Shown one piece after another: positions 33,181-41,237 of a stretch of DNA of 64,000 nucleotides. Made by a program: the position numbers and the translations under genes. The stretch is from VGSG01 sp040756375 (GTDB lineage: Bacteria > Desulfobacterota > Desulfomonilia > Desulfomonilales > Desulfomonilaceae): positions 186,001-250,000 of the forward strand of contig JBFLZC010000003.1 of NCBI GenBank assembly GCA_040756375.1. The letters are read 5' to 3'. The stretch's first letter is position 1, and each line of letters begins with the position of its first letter. The notes beneath the pieces are model-generated. The model had not been told where the DNA came from, made no database searches, and saw only the letters and a list, made by a program, of their open reading frames with translations.

Positions 33181-33780
33181 ATGAGACCTTTCAAGTCGGG
33201 TTTATGGTTGCTGGTGTCGGTGCTGCTTGCGATCGGCGCATCCGGAATGGAGCTGTACGGCCAGCAGTTCCCGTACTCCGTACCACAAGCTCCGGAATTT
33301 GATTCGGGTGGCGAATCGGCCGCACGGACACCTGGGCGCAGACCCACTCAGAACAGACAGCGATCTTCAACGGCTGAAAATTATGAGCAACAGCCTCCGG
33401 CGCCTGCGATAAGCCCCGGCGCTCCCAGCGCGCCGCGTGGGCCACGAGGCCCACAACAGACGCCTCCGGCCCCGTATGTGCAACCGGAGCGTCCCTTGCA
33501 CAGGGCTGCTTCTCCGCAACCGCCGCCTCCTCAACGGCCGCCGGGGCCGGGGCCAGGGATGCCGGTGGCCTCCGCGCCGCCACAAGGGGCTCCGCAGGGC
33601 CAACCGCAGATTGATTGCTCCGGATTTCCCATGATGATAGCCAATGCCGCGTCAGAGACCGAAAGGCGAGTAGCGGCTAGGGAGTTTCTTACCTGCCTGC
33701 TCTACAGCGGATGGCAATTTGAGCAGGCGAAACAACACGTGATTGCGACTATTGAGAGTACCAGAGCACTCCGAAGGTAA
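33181..33780 (+). CDS. Exported proline-rich hypothetical protein
   Basis: A 199-residue protein with a signal peptide (FKSGLWLLVSVLLAIGASG), a long low-complexity middle rich in Pro, Gly, Arg and Gln (about residues 40-145), and a folded-looking C-terminal segment of about 55 residues with two cysteines (DCSGFPMMIANAASE and FLTCLLYSGW). ATG 33181 is used; TTG 33175 is in frame. A possible -10 box TATAGT at 33144-33149 has only a weak -35. No family is recognised; a periplasmic or wall-spanning role fits the composition. Confidence 0.6.
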   Translation: MRPFKSGLWLLVSVLLAIGASGMELYGQQFPYSVPQAPEFDSGGESAARTPGRRPTQNRQRSSTAENYEQQPPAPAISPGAPSAPRGPRGPQQTPPAPYVQPERPLHRAASPQPPPPQRPPGPGPGMPVASAPPQGAPQGQPQIDCSGFPMMIANAASETERRVAAREFLTCLLYSGWQFEQAKQHVIATIESTRALRR

Positions 33781-33938
33781 TAGATCCGTTGCACATCTTT
33801 GAATTTTGTAGGGGGGCTGGGCGAAAGTTTTTTGAAACGAACCTCCCACGCAGCGTCTTGAATTACTTCGAGGTCGTCGGACCACTTCTCATCCTGGGGG
33901 GCAATGCGCAATGAATGATAGAAGAAGGGGTGGAATTG

Positions 33939-34691
33939 ATGCCGGCGAAGAATTGTTACGCCACAGATCTCGGATTGATTAGCGTTTTAGACGCTGAGCG
34001 GCTCATGGAAACCGTGAGGCAGCGGCGAGCAACGGAAGAATTGCCGGACATCCTCTTGTTCCTGGCGCATCCCAAGACCGTTGCGGTTGGCCTGCGAGGC
34101 GGCCCTCCTGAGAGACATCCCGACCTGCTGGTAAGTCCAAGCCGACTGGAAAAAGAGGGTATCGGCCTTACCCGATCCATCCGCGGAGGGGGAATAACCT
34201 ACCATTGGTCGGGCCAAGTGCTCTGCTATCCGCTTATTGCCCTTGGACCCCGCGAAAGAAACATTTCCCAATACATGCGCAATCTGGAAGAGGTAGCCAT
34301 TCGCTGCCTGAATCGATTCGGGATCAAGGCCGAGCGCAAGAGAACCAGCGCTGCGCACATTGGGCTTTGGGCTCAAGACCGCAAGGTGGTTTCCATGGGG
34401 GTGAGGGTAAGTTCGTGGGTCACGAGCTTCGGATTTGCGCTCAACTTGGAAGGAGACCTTGGGCCTTCCCGTTACGTAAGGCCATGCGGCTTGGAAGAAG
34501 TACGATTGACCACTGTGGAAGAGATTCTGGGTCGCGCGCCTTCACGGAAATGGGTTGTAGAGGTGCTTCAGCGGGAATTCGGTTCGGTATTCGGCCGGGA
34601 GCTGCGCAGGATGCCGGATCGCCTTACACATGAAATCTGGTCGCTCGACCGGCCCGAGGACCGTGCGATGGCAGGTTCAGCATGGACATAA
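33939..34691 (+). CDS. lipB: Octanoyl-ACP:protein N-octanoyltransferase (LipB-like)
   Basis: A 250-residue protein of the LipB family, which moves octanoyl groups from ACP to lipoyl domains. RSIRGGGITYHWSGQVLCYP matches the RGG-x-x-TYH-x-x-GQ motif. The catalytic lysine is in RKVVSMGVRV and the catalytic cysteine in RPCGLEEVRL. The motif usually reading HGxALN is FGFALN here, so a conserved His is Phe. ATG 33939 is preferred because GGGG lies 8 bases before it; an ATG at 33915 is possible. It overlaps the E1alpha gene by 10 bases, so it is coupled to the complex whose E2 needs lipoylation. Confidence 0.82.
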   Translation: MPAKNCYATDLGLISVLDAERLMETVRQRRATEELPDILLFLAHPKTVAVGLRGGPPERHPDLLVSPSRLEKEGIGLTRSIRGGGITYHWSGQVLCYPLIALGPRERNISQYMRNLEEVAIRCLNRFGIKAERKRTSAAHIGLWAQDRKVVSMGVRVSSWVTSFGFALNLEGDLGPSRYVRPCGLEEVRLTTVEEILGRAPSRKWVVEVLQREFGSVFGRELRRMPDRLTHEIWSLDRPEDRAMAGSAWT

Positions 34692-35752
34692 GCAAGATGA
34701 CGGAAATGATCCGGTTCATGGACCCTGAAGGTCACGTGGACGACGAAGCGATTAAAGACATTCCCGAAGAGCTGATCCGCAAGATGTATCGGCTCATGAT
34801 CTTCACTCGCCTCTGTAACAACAAGGCCTTGAGCTTGCAGCGGCAAGGCCGCGTGGGAACTTTGGCCTCAGTGCGTGGCCAGGAGGCCGCGAACGTGGGC
34901 ATGGGGCTCGCTATGGAGCCTGGCGACTGGTTCTTGCCGTCGTTTCGCGAATATGGCGCTCAGTTCGCTCGTGGCGTCAAAGCAGTGGACCTGTTCACGT
35001 ACTGGTCCGGGGACGAGCGGGGCATAAAGCCTCCCCAAGACTCCCGCGTTTTGCCCATTTGTATCACTGTGGCATCGCAGCTCTGCCATGCTGTCGGCGT
35101 GGCCATGCAGGCTAGGATCCGCGAGGAAAAGGTCGCTGTCCTTTCCAGTTCCGGAGACGGTTCCACCTCTCAAGGGGACTTTCACGAAGCTCTCAATTTT
35201 GCCGGCGTGTACAAGCTCCCTGTGGTCTTCGTTATTCAAAATAATGGGTGGGCGATTTCCGTGCCCTTTGAGAAGCAGACCGCGAGCGAAACCATATCCC
35301 AAAAAGCAATTGCATACGGCATCGATGGCGCACGGGTTGACGGTAACGACATCTTTGCCGTGTACCTGACCGTCAAGCGACTTCTGGATGCCGCAAGAAA
35401 CGACTACCGGCCTGCTTTGGTGGAGTTGGTCACCTATCGGATGGACGACCACACCACGTCGGACGATGCCGCGCGATACCGGAAGAAGGAAGACGTGGAA
35501 GCCTGGGCTGCCAGAGACCCCATTGACCGGCTGCGCAAGTACCTGTCCCAGAAATACGACTGGGACGACAAAAGGGAAAAAGAACTGCAAACCGAGCTCG
35601 CCCAAGAGGTCGAGAATACTGTTGCGGCCTTCGAGGCCGAACCTCTTCCCGAACCCGCAGACATATTCAACTACATGTATTCCGATGAACCGTGGCACAT
35701 CCGCGAACAGAAAGATGAAGTTAAGCGCACTGCCGGAGAGTCTTCGAGGTGA
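34682..35752 (+). CDS. pdhA: 2-Oxoacid (pyruvate-type) dehydrogenase E1 component, alpha subunit
   Basis: A 356-residue thiamine diphosphate enzyme subunit. The TPP motif runs from GDGSTSQGDFHEALNFAG to QNNGWAISVP (about residues 158-195). YRMDDHTTSDD carries the usual phosphorylation-loop-like segment. It forms a heterotetramer with the E1beta subunit encoded 4 bases downstream and decarboxylates a 2-oxoacid. Pyruvate is the likeliest substrate, but acetoin or branched-chain oxoacids cannot be excluded from sequence. Confidence 0.88.
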   Translation: MDISKMTEMIRFMDPEGHVDDEAIKDIPEELIRKMYRLMIFTRLCNNKALSLQRQGRVGTLASVRGQEAANVGMGLAMEPGDWFLPSFREYGAQFARGVKAVDLFTYWSGDERGIKPPQDSRVLPICITVASQLCHAVGVAMQARIREEKVAVLSSSGDGSTSQGDFHEALNFAGVYKLPVVFVIQNNGWAISVPFEKQTASETISQKAIAYGIDGARVDGNDIFAVYLTVKRLLDAARNDYRPALVELVTYRMDDHTTSDDAARYRKKEDVEAWAARDPIDRLRKYLSQKYDWDDKREKELQTELAQEVENTVAAFEAEPLPEPADIFNYMYSDEPWHIREQKDEVKRTAGESSR

Positions 35753-35755
35753 AAT

Positions 35756-36733
35756 ATGGCTCGCTTGTCAATGGTTGAAGCAATCAACGCGGCCCTAAAG
35801 GACAAAATGGCTAGCGACGACCGTGTCGTCGTCTTGGGCGAAGATGTGGGAGTGGACGGCGGGGTCTTCAGGGCCACAGTAGGGCTGATAGAGAAGTTCG
35901 GCTCCTGGCGCGTCATCGACACCCCGCTTGCCGAAAACTGCATTGTGGGGAGTGCGGTGGGCATGGCCATATCAGGCCTCCGTCCTGTGGCCGAGATCCA
36001 GTTCGAAGGGTTCATGTTCAAGGGCTTTGACCACGTGTACAGCCATGCGTCCCGGATGCTCCACCGTTCTCAGGGCGTATACAATGTTCCTCTGGTGATA
36101 CGGGCACCATACGGAGCGGGAGTCAGAGCGCTGGAGCACCATTCGGACGCGCCGGAAGCCTTGTTCTGTCATGTGCCCGGGTTGAAAGTGGTCATCCCTT
36201 CGACTCCGTATGACGCCAAGGGCCTGCTCATCGCCTCCATTGAGGACCCCGACCCGGTAATCTTCCTCGAACCCAAACGGCTTTATCGACTCTTCAAGGA
36301 AGAGGTTCCGGATGGGGAATATCGTGTGCCCTTGGGTGAAGCCCGAATTGTCCGCGAAGGAAACGATTTGAGCATCATCACGTACGGAGGCATGGTCCAG
36401 GTCTGCGAGCGGGCCGCTCAGCATCTCTCGGAAGAAGGCGTCGACGTGGAGATCGTGGACCTGCGAACCGTTTGGCCTTTTGACGTGGAAGCAATCACGT
36501 CGTCCGTGAACAAGACTGGTCGAGCCACGATTGTTCATGAGGCGCCAAGGTCTTTCGGCGCGGGTGCGGAGATCGCGGCAACCATCGCAGAACGGTGCCT
36601 GTTGTCGCTCCTTGCGCCGATTAAGCGAGTTACCGGATACGATGTGGTTCCACCGTTGGCCAAATTGGAGGAATACAATTACCCGACCCCAGACCGAGTA
36701 ATTATGGCGGTCCACGAAACCATGCAATTCTAG
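35756..36733 (+). CDS. pdhB: 2-Oxoacid (pyruvate-type) dehydrogenase E1 component, beta subunit
   Basis: A 325-residue transketolase-like beta subunit with the family blocks VLGEDVGVDGGVFRAT, DTPLAENCIVGSAVGMA, RAPYGAGVRALEHHSDAPEA and TGYDVVPPLAKLEEYNYP. A GAGGTGAAAT ribosome-binding site precedes ATG 35756. It completes the E1 heterotetramer and is followed after a repeat-bearing 136-base spacer by E2. Confidence 0.9.
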   Translation: MARLSMVEAINAALKDKMASDDRVVVLGEDVGVDGGVFRATVGLIEKFGSWRVIDTPLAENCIVGSAVGMAISGLRPVAEIQFEGFMFKGFDHVYSHASRMLHRSQGVYNVPLVIRAPYGAGVRALEHHSDAPEALFCHVPGLKVVIPSTPYDAKGLLIASIEDPDPVIFLEPKRLYRLFKEEVPDGEYRVPLGEARIVREGNDLSIITYGGMVQVCERAAQHLSEEGVDVEIVDLRTVWPFDVEAITSSVNKTGRATIVHEAPRSFGAGAEIAATIAERCLLSLLAPIKRVTGYDVVPPLAKLEEYNYPTPDRVIMAVHETMQF

Positions 36734-36770
36734 AAACCTTGAGAAGAGCTAGGAAGTTTCGGATGTGTTT

Positions 36771-36820
36771 CCGGGGGGCCGAACAAAAAGGGCCCCCCCG
36801 GACCCCTCCCCAAAAACTTC
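36771..36820. repeat. GGGGAGGCC...CCCCAAAAACTTC repeat (copy 2)
   Basis: Hairpin arms CCGGGGGGCC and GGCCCCCCCGG surround GAACAAAAAG, followed by ACCCCTCCCCAAAAACTTC. It sits inside the dehydrogenase operon between E1beta and E2, so it would be transcribed as a hairpin in the message. Confidence 0.65.
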
Positions 36821-36869
36821 TATCCTCATCAATCGTTTCCAGCGCTTGCACTGTGGAGGATCAGCGCAC

Positions 36870-38156
36870 ATGAGACACGTCTTCAGGCTCCCCGACGTGG
36901 GAGAGGGCATCACGGAAGCGGAAGTGGTCGAATATCTGGTCAAAGTCGGCGACCAGGTTAAGGCGGATCAACCTGTGATCAGAGTGGAAACCGACAAGGC
37001 GGTGGTTGAATTACCCGCGCCTGTGACAGGGGTCGTGGCCGAACTCCCGCATAGCCCTGGAGACACGGTCAAAGTCGGTGACGCATTGCTCGTCATAGAG
37101 ACGGAAGAAAAGGCGGTAAAGGCTCCGCCCGAAAAGAAGGAAAAGCCCAAAGAAGCCCCCAAGGCCCCGCCCCCTGAGAAGGAACCGCTCCGGCCCCCCA
37201 AAGTTGCTGCTAAAGAGGAGGAAGCGCCTGCGGAACCCGCCAGGAAGGTTCTGGCCACCCCACATACACGCCGGCTGGCTCGCGAGCTGGGTGTGGACAT
37301 CACCGCGGTCAAGGGAAGCGGGCCTCGCGGTCGCATCACCGACGAGGATGTTCGCGAAGCAGCCAAAAAGAAAGAAGTACCGCCTCCCAAGGGGCCCACC
37401 GCCGCGGCTGTTCAGGCGCCGGCTACAGCAGGATTCGACTTCGAGAAGTACGGACCTACAAAGCGCGTGCCTCTCAAAGGTATCCGCAAGCGGACCGCGG
37501 AAGTCATGGTGCGGTCGGTTTCGACCATTCCGCATGTCACCCATTTTGACGAGGCGGACGTGACGGAGCTGCTCAAGGTGCGTGATCGAGAGAAGGCCCT
37601 GGCAGATCAGCGTGGGGTGAAGCTTACCATCCTCGCGTTTCTGACTAAGGCTGTCGCGGATGCGCTCAAGAAATATCCGATGTTCAACGCCTCTCTGGAC
37701 GAGGCCACAGGCGAAATCGTGAACAAGCAATACTACAACGTCGGCTTCGCAACAGATACGGAAGCAGGGCTCATGGTGCCGGTCGTGCGAGATGTGGACA
37801 AGAAGTCAATCCTCCAGATTGCCGCGGAGCTCAACGAGCTGTCTCGCAAGGCCCGGGATCGCACCATCGAGCTGGAAGACATGCGTGGCGGCACCTTTAC
37901 TATCACCAATGTGGGAGCTCTCGGCGGCAGTTGGGCCACGCCGATCATTGTGCATCCGGAGGTTGCGATCCTCTGTTCGCTGCGTGCCGTGGAGAAACCG
38001 GTCGTGCGCAACGGTGAAGTGGTGGTTCGCACAATCATGCCACTGACACTTTCATTCGATCATCGGGTGTTGGACGGCGCGGACGCGGCCCGGTTCATGT
38101 CCCACATCGTGACCCTGCTGGAAGATCCCATGCGGATGTTGGTGGACGTAGCCTAG
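36870..38156 (+). CDS. pdhC: Dihydrolipoamide acyltransferase (E2 component)
   Basis: A 428-residue E2 core protein. One N-terminal lipoyl domain (DVGEGITEAEVVEYLVKVGD) carries the lipoylated lysine at Lys43 in ETDKAVVE. A Pro/Lys/Glu-rich linker follows (about 80-125), then a peripheral subunit-binding domain (VLATPHTRRLARELGVDI, then GSGPRGRI) and the acyltransferase domain with the active-site His398 in DHRVLDGADA. ATG 36870 has GGAGGA 10 bases upstream. It is the substrate of LipB-type modification, consistent with lipB at the head of the operon. Confidence 0.93.
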   Translation: MRHVFRLPDVGEGITEAEVVEYLVKVGDQVKADQPVIRVETDKAVVELPAPVTGVVAELPHSPGDTVKVGDALLVIETEEKAVKAPPEKKEKPKEAPKAPPPEKEPLRPPKVAAKEEEAPAEPARKVLATPHTRRLARELGVDITAVKGSGPRGRITDEDVREAAKKKEVPPPKGPTAAAVQAPATAGFDFEKYGPTKRVPLKGIRKRTAEVMVRSVSTIPHVTHFDEADVTELLKVRDREKALADQRGVKLTILAFLTKAVADALKKYPMFNASLDEATGEIVNKQYYNVGFATDTEAGLMVPVVRDVDKKSILQIAAELNELSRKARDRTIELEDMRGGTFTITNVGALGGSWATPIIVHPEVAILCSLRAVEKPVVRNGEVVVRTIMPLTLSFDHRVLDGADAARFMSHIVTLLEDPMRMLVDVA

Positions 38157-38166
38157 GAGGATTGCC

Positions 38167-39609
38167 ATGGTCATGGGTGATTTTGCACAGGGAACGCAGG
38201 TGGCAGTCATCGGCGGAGGCACGGGCGGGTATGTGGCTGCAATCAGAGCAGCTCAACTCGGCCTGGAAGTTACTTTGGTGGAAAAAGAAGAACTCGGCGG
38301 TCTCTGCCTCAATTGGGGATGTATTCCTTCCAAGGCGCTCATTCACGCAGCAGGCTTGAAAAGAGAAATTGAACGCGCGGATAAGATGGGAATTATCGCG
38401 GGTGAGCTCTCCGTGGACCTCTCCAAGCTCATGGAATGGAAACAGGGCATTGTCGAGAAACTCCGGAAGGGCGTGAGCAGTCTGCTTTCCCAGAATAAGG
38501 TCGAGGTAGTCCAGGGAACCGCTGTTCTCACGGGCGAACGCTCGTTCACAGTAGAAGGTCCGAAAGGAGTGCATCGGTTCGAGTTTGAGCACGCGATTCT
38601 GGCTACCGGCTCCATTGCCGCTGAGATGCCGGGGATGCCCCGTGACGGCGTGCTGGTGATTGATTCCAAAGATGCCTTGGAGCTGAAAGAGCTCCCCAAG
38701 CGGCTGGTCGTGGTGGGCGCAGGCGCAATCGGACTTGAACTGGGAACGGTCTTTGCCAAACTGGGCACGAAAGTCACCCTTCTGGAGAACGGAAAGGCCC
38801 TCTTGACCATGCTGGATCCCCAAATCGGCAAAGTGATGGAACGGGCCCTCAAGAGCCTGAACATAGAGGTGATCTTCGACGCACGCGTCAAAGGCATAGA
38901 GAAGCGGAACGGCGCTGCTGAAGTGCAGTATTCGACTCCCGATGGTGAAAAATCGGTCGAAGCGGACAAGGTCCTGGTCGCGATCGGCCGGAGACCCAAC
39001 ACTGCCGGCATCGGGCTGGAAAAGGCCGGTCTGAAGCTGGACAACAGAGGCTTTGTAGTGGTGAACGACCGCATGATGACTTCGACTGCGGGCATTTATG
39101 CTGTCGGTGACCTGATTGCAGGACCTATGCTCGCCCACAAGGCATCGTACCAAGGCAAAGTCGCTGCTGAAGTGATCGCGGGTGAGCCAGCCTCATTTGA
39201 AGCGGTGGAAGTCCCCGGGGTAATTTTCTCCGATCCTGAAATAGCCTGGGTGGGCCTCACGGAAGAGCAGGCCAAAGAGCAAGGTTACAAGGTCAAGACG
39301 GGCGTCTTTCCTTTCAAGGCTCTGGGACGAACCTTGACCCTCGGCGACGAGGGCTTGGGCTTCAGCAAGGTGGTTTCAGACGCAGAAGGCGGCACGGTCC
39401 TTGGCGTCCATATCGTCGGTCCATCAGCTTCGGACCTGATTTCGGAAGGTGCGCTCGCGGTGGCTTCTGCTGCGAACATCGAGGACTTGACGCTCACCAT
39501 ACATCCGCATCCCACCCTGCCGGAAAGCATAGAAGAGGCCGCGGAACAGGCAGAACACCGGGCAATCCATATCTTCAGCCCACCCAGCACAGCGGAGAAG
39601 ACAAAGTAA
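38167..39609 (+). CDS. lpdA: Dihydrolipoamide dehydrogenase (E3 component)
   Basis: A 480-residue FAD/NAD flavoprotein that reoxidises dihydrolipoamide. The N-terminal FAD motif is VAVIGGGTGGYVAA, the redox disulfide lies in GGLCLNWGCIPSK (Cys47 and Cys52), the NAD motif is VVVGAGAIGLELG, and the C-terminal HPHPTLPES holds the active-site His. AGGAGG precedes ATG 38167 by 6 bases. It is the last gene of the dehydrogenase complex operon. Confidence 0.94.
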   Translation: MVMGDFAQGTQVAVIGGGTGGYVAAIRAAQLGLEVTLVEKEELGGLCLNWGCIPSKALIHAAGLKREIERADKMGIIAGELSVDLSKLMEWKQGIVEKLRKGVSSLLSQNKVEVVQGTAVLTGERSFTVEGPKGVHRFEFEHAILATGSIAAEMPGMPRDGVLVIDSKDALELKELPKRLVVVGAGAIGLELGTVFAKLGTKVTLLENGKALLTMLDPQIGKVMERALKSLNIEVIFDARVKGIEKRNGAAEVQYSTPDGEKSVEADKVLVAIGRRPNTAGIGLEKAGLKLDNRGFVVVNDRMMTSTAGIYAVGDLIAGPMLAHKASYQGKVAAEVIAGEPASFEAVEVPGVIFSDPEIAWVGLTEEQAKEQGYKVKTGVFPFKALGRTLTLGDEGLGFSKVVSDAEGGTVLGVHIVGPSASDLISEGALAVASAANIEDLTLTIHPHPTLPESIEEAAEQAEHRAIHIFSPPSTAEKTK

Positions 39610-39637
39610 TCGCTTAGGCAAGCCTGGCGGTGTATTC

Positions 39638-39666
39638 GGGTGCCACTGCTGGCTTGCCCAGCAGTG
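39638..39666. repeat. CACTGCTGG/CCAGCAGTG palindrome left of pgpA
   Basis: A 29-bp element with CCACTGCTGG and CCAGCAGTG arms. Its reverse complement matches 40263-40291 at 27/29 positions. The two copies face each other across pgpA. It could also act as a terminator for the E3 gene. Confidence 0.75.
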
Positions 39667-39703
39667 TATGCCTGAGCTCAGGTAAGATGCGGCTCGCCTG
39701 AAC

Positions 39704-40192
39704 TCACACCCATCTCAGAAGCAAGTACATGACATGCAACGCTCCTGCAGCGTACAAGGACGCGGCCAGGTCATCGAGCAGGATGCCCCATCCTTCAGGA
39801 AGGCGCTCCAATCGGCGTGCAGGAAAAGGTTTGACGATGTCGAAGAACCTCGTAGCCACGAAAGCCCAGAGCGCGGTCTGGAGCGGATCTGGTGTTCTGA
39901 AAAGGAGCACGGTGACAAAGAAGCCTGCCACTTCATCCAGGACGAATTGCCGGGGATCTTTCCTTGCCCAATAACGTTGAGCCCACGGGCCCAGAAGTAT
40001 CGACAATAGGCAAGCGACCAGAAGGCACGCCCCAATCGCCCACGTCTGAAGCCCGGATGGAACGGTCATGGCGATTGCCAGAAACAAGGCCACCGCAGGC
40101 AAGGTGCCGACGGTCCCCGGTATCAAGGGAGAATAGCCGAAACCCAGCGCGGTACTCAGCGCTGCAAGGAGGACGTTCTTGAGCGCTGTCAT
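39704..40192 (-). CDS. pgpA: Phosphatidylglycerophosphatase A
   Basis: A 162-residue inner-membrane phosphatase with about four hydrophobic helices that makes phosphatidylglycerol from its phosphate. The PgpA blocks are clear: FGYSPLIPGTVGTLPA, DPRQFVLDEVAGFF, FVATRFFDIVKPFPARRLE and WGILLDDLAASL. It is alone on the minus strand between two plus-strand operons and is flanked by an inverted pair of palindromic repeats. Confidence 0.92.
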   Translation of the reverse strand: MTALKNVLLAALSTALGFGYSPLIPGTVGTLPAVALFLAIAMTVPSGLQTWAIGACLLVACLLSILLGPWAQRYWARKDPRQFVLDEVAGFFVTVLLFRTPDPLQTALWAFVATRFFDIVKPFPARRLERLPEGWGILLDDLAASLYAAGALHVMYLLLRWV

Positions 40193-40262
40193 GCGGAACT
40201 CGCATCGCAGTACTGTCGTAGATACAATGGCTTCTCTCTCAAGTTCTCACCGGATTGAACCA

Positions 40263-40291
40263 CACTGCTGGACGAGCCAGCAGTGGCACCC
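40263..40291. repeat. CACTGCTGG/CCAGCAGTG palindrome right of pgpA
   Basis: CACTGCTGG and CCAGCAGTG arms around ACGAG, then GCACCC. Inverted partner of 39638-39666. Confidence 0.75.
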
Positions 40292-40362
40292 GACGGTTAG
40301 TCCATCATTGCTTTCCAGAAACCGTGTAATGCGATTTCAACAGGGTGATTTGGTCGCTTCGA

Positions 40363-40433
40363 CGGGCCGGGAGTCTCCTGAACGAAGGTCCGACGGCCTT
40401 GCGTCGTCCGAAGTGAGGGAGATTTCCGGCCCG
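40363..40433. other. 71-nt strong hairpin, candidate structured RNA or repeat
   Basis: The outer 16 bases CGGGCCGGGAGTCTCC can pair along their full length, with three G-T pairs, to GGAGATTTCCGGCCCG. Inside lies a second small hairpin around GGTCCGACG and CGTCGTCC. It is in the 415-base spacer 40193-40607, which otherwise holds only the repeat at 40263-40291. Confidence 0.4.
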
Positions 40434-40607
40434 CCGCTGCCCAAAAGTTAGTTGTTTGAAAGCGCATCAGTATCATGCGTCTCCACTCAATGCAGCCCTG
40501 TAGCAGGTGAAGAGCGGGAATCCCTTTTCAACACAACCCGGTATTAGCATATATATGGAAGACATCAACCAAGAAAACGGTCATCAAGGTCCGGAAGGGG
40601 CACAAGC

Positions 40608-41237
40608 ATGGATCGGGAGCCGGTTCGTTCAGAGAAGCTTATCATCTTGGCACGACACGGAGAGACAGTATCGAATCGAGATGGCCTGATCATGGGGCAG
40701 TCCGATTCTCAGCTCACGTCCCGAGGGCTCGCTACTGTGGAAGCGCTGGCTGACAAGCTGACCGTCCATAGGCCCCGGGTGATCTACGCAAGCTCGCTGG
40801 GCAGGGCGGTTTCCAGCGCAAAGATATATTCTGAAAAGCTGGGGATTCCTGTTGTCATGCGGCAAGCCATGGTCGAGCTTTCCAGCGGCGCTTGGACCGA
40901 CAAGACTAGAGACGAAGTGGTCGGCGGCAGACGCCATATCAGGACAAGCTGGACAGATCGGCCCCCTGAAGGTGAAAGCTACCAAGACGCGGAATCCCGA
41001 GTGTTCACGCTCGTAACAGAGATCGAAGTTGACAAGAACTCCGAAATCGTGCTCGTCGTAGGACACGCGTCAGTGAATCGTGTCTTTCTGAAGCTGTGGC
41101 AGGAGCTGGAACCCGATGTTGCCCTTCGTGTGAACGTCCCTCACGACTCGGTCTATTTGCTTGAGCCGTATGGAAGAGTAGTTATGCTGGATTACACGGG
41201 GACTACGAAGCCGGGTCTAACGTTCGTGGAAGGATAA
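40608..41237 (+). CDS. Histidine phosphatase family protein
   Basis: A 209-residue member of the phosphoglycerate-mutase/histidine-phosphatase superfamily. The RHGET motif carries the phospho-accepting His17; ASSLGRAVSSA, ELSSGAW and GHASVNR supply the other active-site residues. The substrate may be a phosphosugar, a phosphoglycerate or a phosphorylated cofactor precursor; it is not decidable here. GGAAGGGG precedes ATG 40608. Its 3' end overlaps the convergent methyltransferase gene by 35 bases. Confidence 0.85.
   Translation: MDREPVRSEKLIILARHGETVSNRDGLIMGQSDSQLTSRGLATVEALADKLTVHRPRVIYASSLGRAVSSAKIYSEKLGIPVVMRQAMVELSSGAWTDKTRDEVVGGRRHIRTSWTDRPPEGESYQDAESRVFTLVTEIEVDKNSEIVLVVGHASVNRVFLKLWQELEPDVALRVNVPHDSVYLLEPYGRVVMLDYTGTTKPGLTFVEG

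Noticed and set aside
33425..33605. Proline-rich stretch as a repeat array
   Set aside because: It is low-complexity coding sequence without a regular repeat unit.
34868..35698. A 276-codon minus-strand frame antisense to the E1alpha gene
   Set aside because: The E1alpha motifs are complete on the plus strand; the antisense frame is a shadow.
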